A stretch of DNA of 13,258 bases from an uncultured Gammaproteobacteria bacterium (GCA_913009215.1 CAJVXG010000025.1:1-13258), one strand, 5' to 3'. Shown: positions 1 to 5,990, counted from the first letter of the stretch. Numbers and translations are program-made. The notes: generated by a model not told the origin, from the sequence alone.

Positions 1-35
1 AAGATATTAAAACACTTCGTCCCGATGACGATTAA
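1..35 (+). CDS. Possible 3' end of an upstream gene (partial)
   Basis: In the frame starting at base 3 the sequence reads DIKTLRPDDD and stops at TAA 33-35. This hydrophilic, acidic tail could be the C-terminus of a gene beginning before the window. The frame starting at base 1 is also open, to TAG at 55-57, so the choice is not secure. About 43 bases separate this stop from the start of the DsrC-like gene, so the two could be co-transcribed. No function can be given. Confidence 0.25.
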   Translation, partial: DIKTLRPDDD

Positions 36-78
36 CCCTATTTTGCCAAACGCATAGATCTTGAATAAGGAGGAAAAA

Positions 79-417
79 ATGGCAATTGAGATAAACGGCA
101 ATACTGTTGAAATGAACGATGGTGGTTTTCTGGTAAACGTAGAAGACTGGAACGAGGATGTTGCTGCTGCTATCGCAGAACAAGAGGGGATTTCTCTGAC
201 GGATGGTCACTGGGACTTGATCAACTTTCTACGCGAAGAGTTTCTTAGTAACAATGGCAATCAACCAAACAACCGTGCCATTCTTAAGGCGATGTCGGCA
301 AAGTGGGGCAAGAAGGTAGACAGCAAGGCCCTGTATGAACTGTTTCCGGGCAACCCGTCAAAGCAAGCAGGCCAGATCGCCGGCCTGCCCGAGTCACGGC
401 GCAAAGGCGGCTATTAA
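79..417 (+). CDS. DsrC/TusE-family protein lacking both conserved cysteines (RspA-like)
   Basis: This 112-residue protein has the DsrC/TusE/DsvC fold signature: an N-terminal MAIEINGNTVEMNDGGFLVN segment, then DWN near residue 24, the helical TDGHWDLINFLREEF stretch (41-55), the YELFPGNPSKQAG segment (86-98) and the IAGLP arm (100-104). DsrC and TusE carry sulfur as a persulfide or trisulfide on C-terminal cysteines. Here the residue aligned with the inner cysteine is Gly98 and the penultimate residue, normally the essential Cys, is Gly111. The protein contains no cysteine at all, so it cannot carry sulfur in the usual way. As I recall, cysteine-free family members have been called RspA, with a proposed regulatory role. 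The start is ATG 79, not the in-frame TTG at 61, because AAGGAGG (67-73) sits 5 bases before it. A sulfurtransferase gene follows in the same direction. Confidence 0.88.
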   Translation: MAIEINGNTVEMNDGGFLVNVEDWNEDVAAAIAEQEGISLTDGHWDLINFLREEFLSNNGNQPNNRAILKAMSAKWGKKVDSKALYELFPGNPSKQAGQIAGLPESRRKGGY

Positions 418-430
418 TCAGTTCCGAGGA

Positions 431-468
431 TCGAGTAGCGAGGGATTTTGCTTTTCCTCGCCTCTCGA
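431..468 (+). other. Stable hairpin between the DsrC-like gene and sseA
   Basis: TCGAG (431-435) pairs with CTCGA (464-468), and GCGAGG (438-443) pairs with CCTCGC (456-461). A 2x2 internal loop separates the two helices and the apical loop is 12 nt, giving 11 paired bases. No U-run follows, so it is not a standard intrinsic terminator. It ends 8 nt before the sseA ATG, where no clear Shine-Dalgarno sequence is visible. It could set relative expression of the two genes by attenuation, RNA processing or ribosome access. Confidence 0.5.
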
Positions 469-476
469 ACCCGTTT

Positions 477-1325
477 ATGTCTTACTCAACACTTATTACT
501 ACGGACGAGTTGGCGGCCCACCTTGATGATCCGCAATGGGTGATTATCGATTGTCGCTTTGTATTGAGTAAACCCGAGGCAGGCAGGGCGCTTTATCGCC
601 AGTCCCATATTCCAGGTGCCCGGTATGCCCACCTGAATAAAGATTTGTCCTCGACGGTAAGCGCTGATAGCGGGCGCCATCCATTACCCGACCCGTATGT
701 CCTGGCTGAGAAACTCGGCCAATGGGGAATCGATAAGCAGACACAGGTGGTAGTGTACGATGACACCTTTGGCGCCATGGCGGTTCGTTTGTGGTGGTTG
801 CTGCGCTGGCTGGGCCATGAGGCAGTGGCATTACTGGATGGTGGATTGCCCAAATGGCAGCGGGAGAAGCGGCCTATGGACGCGAAACTGCCTGAAGTGG
901 CGTCCAAAACTTTTGAGATGCAGGTCAATAATGCGCTCTGGGTCGATGCCCATACGGTGGACAGTATTCGTGAGCACAGTGACCATGTCCTTATTGATGC
1001 CCGTGCTGAAGAACGTTATACCGGGATGATTGAGCCTTTGGATAAAGTGGCAGGCCATATACCCGGCGCCATCAATTATCCCTATGAAGACAATCTGGAT
1101 TTCTCCGGTGAATTCATGAGCGCCGAGGAACTAAAAGGAGAATACAAAGACCTTATTGGTAACAAAGACCCGGCAAATATTATTCATATGTGCGGCTCCG
1201 GGGTCACCGCATGCCACAATATTCTGGCAATGGAGCATGCCGGCTTAAAGGGCTCAAGGCTCTATGCCGGTTCCTGGAGTGAATGGATTACAAGACCGGA
1301 GCGACCGGTTACAACAGGAGAATAA
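477..1325 (+). CDS. sseA: 3-mercaptopyruvate sulfurtransferase (two-domain rhodanese)
   Basis: This 282-residue cytoplasmic enzyme transfers the sulfane sulfur of 3-mercaptopyruvate (or, less well, thiosulfate) to a thiol acceptor or cyanide. It has two rhodanese domains. The N-terminal one (about 5-128) is structural and has Asp at the site equivalent to the catalytic Cys (VVVYDD, 91-96). The C-terminal one (about 155-278) is catalytic. The active-site loop HMCGSGVTAC puts the nucleophile at Cys239; CGSGVT is typical of mercaptopyruvate sulfurtransferases, whereas thiosulfate rhodaneses usually have CRKGV. Arg180 in the ERYTG motif is the likely substrate-binding arginine. Length matches E. 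coli SseA. The ATG at 477 gives the usual N-terminus but has no obvious Shine-Dalgarno and lies just after a hairpin. The gene sits 59 bp after the DsrC-like gene and probably shares its transcript. It ends 10 bp from the convergent GGDEF gene. Confidence 0.93.
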   Translation: MSYSTLITTDELAAHLDDPQWVIIDCRFVLSKPEAGRALYRQSHIPGARYAHLNKDLSSTVSADSGRHPLPDPYVLAEKLGQWGIDKQTQVVVYDDTFGAMAVRLWWLLRWLGHEAVALLDGGLPKWQREKRPMDAKLPEVASKTFEMQVNNALWVDAHTVDSIREHSDHVLIDARAEERYTGMIEPLDKVAGHIPGAINYPYEDNLDFSGEFMSAEELKGEYKDLIGNKDPANIIHMCGSGVTACHNILAMEHAGLKGSRLYAGSWSEWITRPERPVTTGE

Positions 1326-1335
1326 ATAAATCAGC

Positions 1336-2319
1336 TTATTGGGATAGCTGGTTGCCGCCGCGTTCTTTGGCGCGTTTCACCGCTGAGACCGCTAGTGCGA
1401 TTAACTTTTCAGCCCCAACCACGGCTTCCTTTTCCACAATACCAATCGATGCGGTTACCGGAGGCAAAATACATTCGCCAGGTATCTCAATACAGTGATT
1501 CTCTATGGCATCACGGATACGTTCACCAGCGTTCCACGCACCTTCAGAATCAGTATCAGGAAGAATGGCGATAAAACGATCTTTATCGAAGCGTGCCAGC
1601 AAATCAGTGGGACGACAGCTTTTTTGTAGCATCTGGCCGGTCGTATAGAGCACCTGTTCTGACGCAACCTCGCCAAACACGTCCCCAAATGAATTGTAGC
1701 CGTCGATGTCGATCATTATGACGCACATGGGCTCGTCGTCATTGCTGCTGCGCACTATTTGCCGTGTCAGCATTTCGTCCAGCCACCTGCGATTATGCAG
1801 ACCAGTGATGATATCCGTACTGGTCTCCCGGCGGAAACGATCCTGCATTTGTTGTCGTTCACGGGCCACGGCCTCGGCTCCACGCAAATTCTGTATAGTC
1901 ATGAACAGGAAATTGCGGGTAAATTCATCGGAATTATTGATAAGGGCAAACAATGTTTCTTCCTTGATGGCCATCACCCTGCTGTCGATGGCCGCAATGA
2001 CATCCATTTGGCATGGTTCTTGGCTAAAGAGCAGCACCTCACCAAAGGCCTCCCCGGGCTCGATGGTGCTATTGGGCGCCTCCATTTTAGGCGGCTGGTG
2101 TACATTGAGACGGCCGTCCAATAGCAAAAACAGGCTGTTTACGGGCTCATTGGCGCCAATGAGCGTCTCCCCGGCATGCAAATCCAGCATAGGGCACTCA
2201 TCCAGATATCCCCCCAGGCCTTCCAGATCCACGCCGACAAATAACCCCAAGGCCGCTATTTCCGCGCTTATTTTACCGGGAACCTCGTTCTCGATCACTT
2301 CGCTGATTGCCGTCGCCAC
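1336..2319 (-). CDS. Cyclic-nucleotide-binding-like / degenerate GGDEF fusion, likely c-di-GMP receptor
   Basis: This 327-residue soluble protein has two modules. Residues about 24-126 form a CRP-like cNMP-binding beta-barrel with the GEAFGEVLLF phosphate-cassette outline (89-98), but the expected Arg of the cassette is absent (EPCQMDVIA). A helix around 140-165 leads to a GGDEF domain (about 166-322) that keeps TDIITGLHNRRW (168-179) and MIDIDGY (202-208). The signature motif is DKDRF (245-249) instead of GGDEF, and the nucleotide-binding FK and ND positions upstream are also altered, so cyclase activity is unlikely. The inhibitory RxxD site is intact (Arg236-Asp239), at the normal five residues before the signature. 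This pattern, as in PelD, suggests c-di-GMP sensing. The start is GTG 2319 with GGAG about 10 bases upstream. It is divergent from the triplicated-domain gene and convergent with sseA. Confidence 0.85.
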   Translation of the reverse strand: MATAISEVIENEVPGKISAEIAALGLFVGVDLEGLGGYLDECPMLDLHAGETLIGANEPVNSLFLLLDGRLNVHQPPKMEAPNSTIEPGEAFGEVLLFSQEPCQMDVIAAIDSRVMAIKEETLFALINNSDEFTRNFLFMTIQNLRGAEAVARERQQMQDRFRRETSTDIITGLHNRRWLDEMLTRQIVRSSNDDEPMCVIMIDIDGYNSFGDVFGEVASEQVLYTTGQMLQKSCRPTDLLARFDKDRFIAILPDTDSEGAWNAGERIRDAIENHCIEIPGECILPPVTASIGIVEKEAVVGAEKLIALAVSAVKRAKERGGNQLSQ

Positions 2320-2453
2320 TGTCTGGTCTCCAAATTTGCGCTAAGCTTGGAAAAATAAATGCATAATGCATGCCAGACGGCATTGTTCAGCAACGGTTCA
2401 TGCGGTCCTGGTTATATTTATTAAAAATTCTGACAATTCCAGTGGAGGTTTCT
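2320..2453. promoter_or_regulatory. Divergent intergenic region with a near-palindrome
   Basis: This 134-bp spacer must hold the promoters for the minus-strand GGDEF fusion and the plus-strand triplicated-domain gene. It contains two ATGCAT palindromes, 2359-2364 and 2366-2371, separated by one base, forming a 13-bp near-perfect inverted repeat that could be an operator. An A/T-rich stretch (2411-2428) precedes the plus-strand gene. I cannot assign convincing -35/-10 pairs on either strand. GGAGG (2444-2448 region) is the ribosome binding site for the ATG at 2454. Confidence 0.3.
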
Positions 2454-3740
2454 ATGGTTCGCAGTGTTTCCGGTCTCATATCCAGGGCAGGATTTGTTTT
2501 GGCGTTCTTGCTGCTCGGGTTTTCCTCGCCCAGTTCCGCCGCAGACCCGCGTGGCGCTGTTTCGCCTGAACAGGCCCGTATACAGGCCATTCACAGGGGG
2601 GAGGCGGGTCGCCATGGTGACTTGATTCGCGTCACCATCCAGGGTGGTCTCGTTCGTTTTCGTAGCCACCGCGGATACTATCCGCTGACCTTCAATATCG
2701 CAGATGGCGAGGCCAGGAATGTCGTTTTTCGTTCGGCGCAAAAACGATCACGCTCACGTTTGGTGAGAGTGTCCTACAGAAAAAACGTCTTTGTGCTGGA
2801 GGAGGGTACTCGAGGGGCCACGGGTTATCGCTATAGCCCGCGCTGGTCGTTTGGGCGCCGTTATCAGCCGGTTAACTTGTCACGCTATACCGCCAGCCAG
2901 GGTCGTGGCCTGCAAGTCAGCATCAAGATAGTCCCCATGCGCCGTATCAGTGTTCCAACTCCGCGTTACCGTGATCGCATTGCCCGCTTTGGTGATCTGA
3001 TTCGGGTTAATGTATCTGACGGAGTGATGCGCTTTCGTCGCCGTAGCAACCGTCGTGCGTATTATCCTCTGACTTTCACTATCGCCCAGGGTGAAACCAA
3101 GATCGTGCTATTCAAGTCCGCACAAAGACGTTCCTATAGCCGCACTGTAAAAGTGGCGTATCGCAATGGCTCCTTTATTTTTGAAGACGGCGCCCGTGGC
3201 GCACGCTATTTTAATTTTGTGCCTGGTTGGCGCGTAGGTAAGTCCTATGGACCACTTGATTTCGCTAGCAGCACCAACAGCGAAGCCCGCGGCATCAAGT
3301 TTGCCATCACGCTGGTGAGACCACGTGATAGCTTGCGCAGACGTAGTGATCGTAGCTATCGCGATAGCGAGCGGCATCAGTATGATGACGATGGGCAGTA
3401 TCGTTCCAGTGGAGACCATCGACACTCCGTCTTTGTTGTTATCAAGGGCGGCACTATGGTCATTGATCGCCGACGTCAATATTACCAGCCGGTGCGAACC
3501 ATGCTCTTTAGTGGCGATCGCAAGCTCATCAAAATTGTATCGACGCGTAATGAGTATGAATATATTTATGTGCCAATCTCCTATCGTGATGAACGTGTAC
3601 GATTTGACGGGGATTTCTTTATGCGCGATTTCCCGCATCAATATCGACGCAATCGAACCGAGATCTACCGGGGTATTAATCTTGGCTTGCGCTCTCGATC
3701 ACAAGGTTCCGGCCTGACTATCAAGATTACAAAACGTTAA
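2454..3740 (+). CDS. Exported, arginine-rich protein with three tandem copies of an unrecognised domain
   Basis: I do not recognise this family. The 428-residue protein starts at ATG 2454, supported by a GGAGG ribosome binding site and a signal peptide from there (LISRAGFVLAFLLLGFSSPSSA, cleavage near 29-30); a longer in-frame start at 2370 would bury the signal. The mature part holds three diverged repeats of about 110 residues: 54-163, 179-289 and 321-428. Repeats 1 and 2 share GDLIRV, YYPLTF, an SAQ-R-S-SR stretch, an (E)-G-RGA stretch, a P-W--G--Y segment and a C-terminal RG---I strand. Repeat 3 keeps the outline (a GG strand, a YY motif, a YRD strand and a GSGLTIKI ending) but has drifted further. 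All copies are beta-rich and strongly basic. A short charged linker (about 292-320) precedes repeat 3. It is followed 13 bp later by the DUF3617 gene, probably in one operon. Binding of an acidic polymer at the cell surface is possible but only a guess. Confidence 0.8.
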   Translation: MVRSVSGLISRAGFVLAFLLLGFSSPSSAADPRGAVSPEQARIQAIHRGEAGRHGDLIRVTIQGGLVRFRSHRGYYPLTFNIADGEARNVVFRSAQKRSRSRLVRVSYRKNVFVLEEGTRGATGYRYSPRWSFGRRYQPVNLSRYTASQGRGLQVSIKIVPMRRISVPTPRYRDRIARFGDLIRVNVSDGVMRFRRRSNRRAYYPLTFTIAQGETKIVLFKSAQRRSYSRTVKVAYRNGSFIFEDGARGARYFNFVPGWRVGKSYGPLDFASSTNSEARGIKFAITLVRPRDSLRRRSDRSYRDSERHQYDDDGQYRSSGDHRHSVFVVIKGGTMVIDRRRQYYQPVRTMLFSGDRKLIKIVSTRNEYEYIYVPISYRDERVRFDGDFFMRDFPHQYRRNRTEIYRGINLGLRSRSQGSGLTIKITKR

Positions 3741-3753
3741 AAGGAGAATTTTT

Positions 3754-4161
3754 ATGGATAAGTACATCGTTTCAGTTTTCTTGTTTTTCATTGGCATGTC
3801 CAGCATATCCGTAACGAACGCCGAAATACGTCATGGCCTCTGGCGCTTTGAAACATCAATAGAAATGACAGGAATGCCAATGAAAATACCTCCACAGAGT
3901 GGAACATTTTGTGTCAAAAAAGGAAACTATATGCCGGACCGGAAAGGAATGAAGAAGGGCTGTAAGTACAAACAGGAGAAGGATGGCAACAGTATCAGCT
4001 GGCATATAAGCTGTACTAATCCAAAAATGGAGGCGAAAGGTAACGTGAAATATTCGGGCCGAAGAATGCAAGGTTCTTCTGTAACAACCATGTATCGACG
4101 CGGAAAAAAGATATTGACGACCACGAAAATTAATGGGCAATATTTGGGTTCATGTAAATAA
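3754..4161 (+). CDS. DUF3617-family exported small protein
   Basis: This 135-residue protein has a clear signal peptide (MDKYIVSVFLFFIGMSSIS, predicted cleavage after TNA at residue 23). The mature part shows the DUF3617 pattern: an early HGLWRFETSIEMTGMPMKIP segment (27-46), a FCV cysteine (Cys53), then Cys70, a SWHISC strand (Cys87) and a final Cys134. The four cysteines could form two periplasmic disulfides. Function is unknown for the family. The start is ATG 3754 with AAGGAG (3741-3746) 7 bases upstream. It lies 13 bp after the triplicated-domain gene, so the two exported proteins are probably co-transcribed. The unit ends at the hairpin terminator at 4189. Confidence 0.85.
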   Translation: MDKYIVSVFLFFIGMSSISVTNAEIRHGLWRFETSIEMTGMPMKIPPQSGTFCVKKGNYMPDRKGMKKGCKYKQEKDGNSISWHISCTNPKMEAKGNVKYSGRRMQGSSVTTMYRRGKKILTTTKINGQYLGSCK

Positions 4162-4188
4162 TAAAATATTTGCCGGTTATAAATTTCA

Positions 4189-4231
4189 GCGAAAGAAAAA
4201 GGCGCCCAAAACGGGCGCCTTTTTCTTTCGC
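4189..4231. terminator. Bidirectional intrinsic terminator
   Basis: A perfect 19-bp inverted repeat (4189-4207 with 4213-4231) has a 5-nt AAAAC loop. The stem is GC-rich at the loop end (GGCGCCC/GGGCGCC) and A/T-rich at the base, so each strand has an A-rich upstream arm and a T-rich downstream arm (CCTTTTTCTTTC). It lies between convergent genes ending at 4161 (plus) and 4240 (minus) and should stop transcription from both sides. Confidence 0.93.
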
Positions 4232-4239
4232 GCTATAGC

Positions 4240-4791
4240 TTACTGCAGCTTGCCATTTACATAATTCCACTCCGCCTTGATTTTGCCGCTTTCGTAGTAT
4301 TCCCTGGTGATGCCATCAAGTTTGCCATTTCGATAGTTCCACTCGGTCTTTAGTTTTCCATTGCGGTAATATTGCCGGGTCAAGCCTGTACGTATGCCAT
4401 TGACATATCGATAGCGATAACGGACTTCGCCGGTTGGGTAGAAGGTGACACTGCCGTTTTGTAATTTGCCATAGCGATAAATCCAGTTTGCCTTCAGTTT
4501 GCCATCTTTGTAGAATTCCTTGGCCGTACCATGGCGCTTGCCGCCGACATAGTAGAAAATGTATTTAACTTCACCACTCTCGTAATACATTTTACTACCG
4601 CCACCTCTGCTACTGCTGCTTGAGCTTCCCCCGCCTTCAATATCAATAAAATCTTTATTGGAGGGTGCATTGCTGGAAGGTGCATTGCTGGAAGAGGAGG
4701 CGCGATCATTCCAGTAATCGGCATCGGCCAGTACCGAGCCGGAAAGACCGGACAACATCAGAGTCAGAATAATACTAGTGAATTGTTTCAT
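4240..4791 (-). CDS. Exported MORN-variant repeat protein
   Basis: This 183-residue protein has a signal peptide (MKQFTSIILTLMLSGLSGSV, cleavage near VLA, residue 22). A low-complexity Ser/Gly/Asn/Pro linker (about 31-66) follows, then five MORN-variant repeats of about 23 residues (67-90, 91-113, 115-137, 138-160, 162-183). Each repeat is built around YY-xG-(K/E)-(L/V/I)-(K/R)...Y--GK--G. Databases often call such proteins YwqK-like antitoxins, but no toxin partner is adjacent and this one is exported, so that label should not be trusted. The last repeat ends at GKLQ, flush with the stop, as if the array can grow or shrink. A scaffold or binding role in the periplasm or at the surface is likely from the repeat type. 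The start is ATG 4791. Confidence 0.85.
   Translation of the reverse strand: MKQFTSIILTLMLSGLSGSVLADADYWNDRASSSSNAPSSNAPSNKDFIDIEGGGSSSSSSRGGGSKMYYESGEVKYIFYYVGGKRHGTAKEFYKDGKLKANWIYRYGKLQNGSVTFYPTGEVRYRYRYVNGIRTGLTRQYYRNGKLKTEWNYRNGKLDGITREYYESGKIKAEWNYVNGKLQ
4664..4693 (-). repeat. 15-bp tandem duplication in the MORN gene linker
   Basis: The 15-base unit GGTGCATTGCTGGAA (plus strand) occurs twice in a row, at 4664-4678 and 4679-4693, with no mismatch. It is a whole number of codons and encodes the repeated SSNAP pentapeptide in the Ser-rich linker. This looks like a recent slippage duplication and may vary in copy number between strains. Confidence 0.85.
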
Positions 4792-4838
4792 GGCTAATAA
4801 AGGCTTTATATTAAATCTATCACATTTTTCTGTATTGT

Positions 4839-5249
4839 CTATACGTCAGATTTTGCCATTTTTTCGAGTTTTAGCGAGGCGGAATTGATACAAAATCGCA
4901 ATTCCATCGGCGCAGGGCCATCTTCAAATACATGCCCCAGATGAGCACCGCACCTGGCACACTGAACTTCAGTGCGGCGCATTAATAATGCGCGGTCCTC
5001 ACAAGCAGCAATATTCTTTTCATTAATCGGTTGATTGAAGCTGGGCCATCCCGTTCCAGAGTCAAATTTGTGCCCTGAATCAAAAAGCGGTGTGTCGCAG
5101 CAGATGCAAAGATAAACACCAGATTCTTTGCAGTTATGGTATTTACCGGTAAAGGCGGGTTCAGTACCTTTTTTACGTGTAATCCGGAACTGATCCTCGG
5201 TGAGTAGCTGCCTCCATTCTTCGTCGGATTTGCTTATCTCGTACGACAT
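4839..5249 (-). CDS. msrB: Peptide methionine-R-sulfoxide reductase
   Basis: This 136-residue cytoplasmic enzyme reduces the R epimer of methionine sulfoxide in oxidised proteins. The MsrB fold motifs are present: YHNCKESGVYLC (37-48), the GTGWPSF loop (66-71 region), CARCGAHLGHVF (97-108) and RFCINSASL (118-126). Cys48, Cys51, Cys97 and Cys100 form the structural zinc site, and Cys120 is the catalytic residue. The usual resolving cysteine of the SGCGWPSF loop is replaced by Thr (SGTGWPSF), so recycling must use another cysteine (Cys40, Cys50 or Cys83 are available) or act directly through thioredoxin. The ATG is one base after the piuC stop, and its GAGG ribosome binding site lies inside the end of piuC, so the two are translationally close and in one operon. 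Pairing of an iron/2-oxoglutarate dioxygenase with MsrB suggests a shared iron/oxidative-stress setting. Confidence 0.95.
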   Translation of the reverse strand: MSYEISKSDEEWRQLLTEDQFRITRKKGTEPAFTGKYHNCKESGVYLCICCDTPLFDSGHKFDSGTGWPSFNQPINEKNIAACEDRALLMRRTEVQCARCGAHLGHVFEDGPAPMELRFCINSASLKLEKMAKSDV

Positions 5250-5250
5250 T

Positions 5251-5925
5251 TCAGACCTCGCTCCACATTCTCACTAGATTGGTATAGGCATAGTCTACAC
5301 AGCGGGTTTCGCTGGCCTCCGGGTTGCTGTATTGCATTTTCTCCCGAGCCAAATCCAGGTTAAATAAGATTTCACGACTTGCGGCATCACGCACCAGGCT
5401 TTGTATCCATAGTACCGCTACCATTCTTTCTCCGCTGGTGACTGTATTCACCTGGTGCAGACTGGAGGAAGGGTAAAGAATGACGTCACCAGCCGGCAAC
5501 TTGATTTCATTGACGCCAAATGTGCTTTGTATCGATAATTCACCGCCTTCGTAGTTTTCCGGATCATTTAAAAAGATAGTTAAAGATATGTCAGAACGGT
5601 AACGTCCTGCTTCGCCGCCCATAACCGGGTCATCAATATGGCTACCATAACTCATGCCTTTACTATAGCGTGCAAAAAAGGGTTGGGAAACCCGCAAGGG
5701 CAGGGTGGCACTACGAAAGATTTTATTCCCGGACAGTGCCGATATTACCAATTGATCCAGCTGTTTTGCCTGTTGCGAGGTCTGATCCAGCTCCCGATTA
5801 TTCTTTACGCGTTGGGCGACCTGGCCTGCGGAGAACTTACCATCAACAAAAGGCGCATCGACCAGCAAGCCCGTTATAGTTTTTAGCTGTTCCTTGTTCA
5901 GGACAGCCGGTATATGTAGCATCAT
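5251..5925 (-). CDS. piuC: Fe(II)/2-oxoglutarate-dependent PKHD-type dioxygenase (PiuC/YbiX family)
   Basis: This 224-residue protein belongs to the PKHD-type hydroxylase family, whose best-known members (PiuC, YbiX) are linked to iron uptake. The iron ligands are His96 and Asp98 in YGSHIDDPVM and His157 in SSLHQV, and Arg167 (GERMVAVLW) is the expected 2-oxoglutarate carboxylate ligand. The double-stranded beta-helix core spans about 82-175, with FFARYSKGMSYGSHID, ISLTIFLND and YEGGEL strands in family order. Length is normal. Two adjacent ATGs (5925 and 5922) could start translation; neither has a clear Shine-Dalgarno. In this family these genes often sit near TonB-dependent siderophore receptors, but none is visible here; the partner is msrB. 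The substrate is unknown. Confidence 0.92.
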   Translation of the reverse strand: MMLHIPAVLNKEQLKTITGLLVDAPFVDGKFSAGQVAQRVKNNRELDQTSQQAKQLDQLVISALSGNKIFRSATLPLRVSQPFFARYSKGMSYGSHIDDPVMGGEAGRYRSDISLTIFLNDPENYEGGELSIQSTFGVNEIKLPAGDVILYPSSSLHQVNTVTSGERMVAVLWIQSLVRDAASREILFNLDLAREKMQYSNPEASETRCVDYAYTNLVRMWSEV

Positions 5926-5984
5926 AGATTAATGAACCATTTTTTGTCAGGTTTATCATTGGGGCAAGTATCTGCCTGACCCGG

Positions 5985-5990
5985 ATTATA
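5985..5990 (-). promoter_or_regulatory. Possible -10 element for piuC-msrB
   Basis: Read on the minus strand this is an exact TATAAT, about 60 bases before the piuC ATG. The hexamer 17 bases further upstream, TTAATT, is a poor -35. The 84-bp gap from nrdJ has no visible terminator on this strand, so piuC-msrB could also receive readthrough from the nrdJ operon. Confidence 0.35.

Noticed and set aside
61..78. TTG at 61 as start of the DsrC-like gene
   Set aside because: It overlaps the AAGGAGG ribosome binding site of the ATG at 79, which gives the normal family N-terminus.
335..526. Plus-strand open frame spanning the end of the DsrC-like gene and the start of sseA
   Set aside because: It is out of frame with both well-supported genes, has no ribosome binding site and has no recognisable features.
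1706..2344. Long plus-strand open frame (212 codons) over the GGDEF gene
   Set aside because: It lies antisense to a gene with clear cNMP and GGDEF homology. Its translation is low-complexity and matches nothing I know.
3108..3641. Minus-strand open frame (177 codons) in the triplicated-domain gene
   Set aside because: It is the antisense shadow of repeats 2 and 3. The plus-strand frame has a signal peptide, ribosome binding site and repeat structure.
4240..4791. MORN-repeat protein as the antitoxin of a toxin-antitoxin pair
   Set aside because: It has a signal peptide, and no toxin-like gene is adjacent; the YwqK antitoxin label rests only on repeat similarity.
5946..5980. GTCAGG/CCTGAC inverted repeat as a terminator for nrdJ
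   Set aside because: The stem is only 6 bp with a 23-nt loop, and on the minus strand it is followed by A residues, not a U-run.
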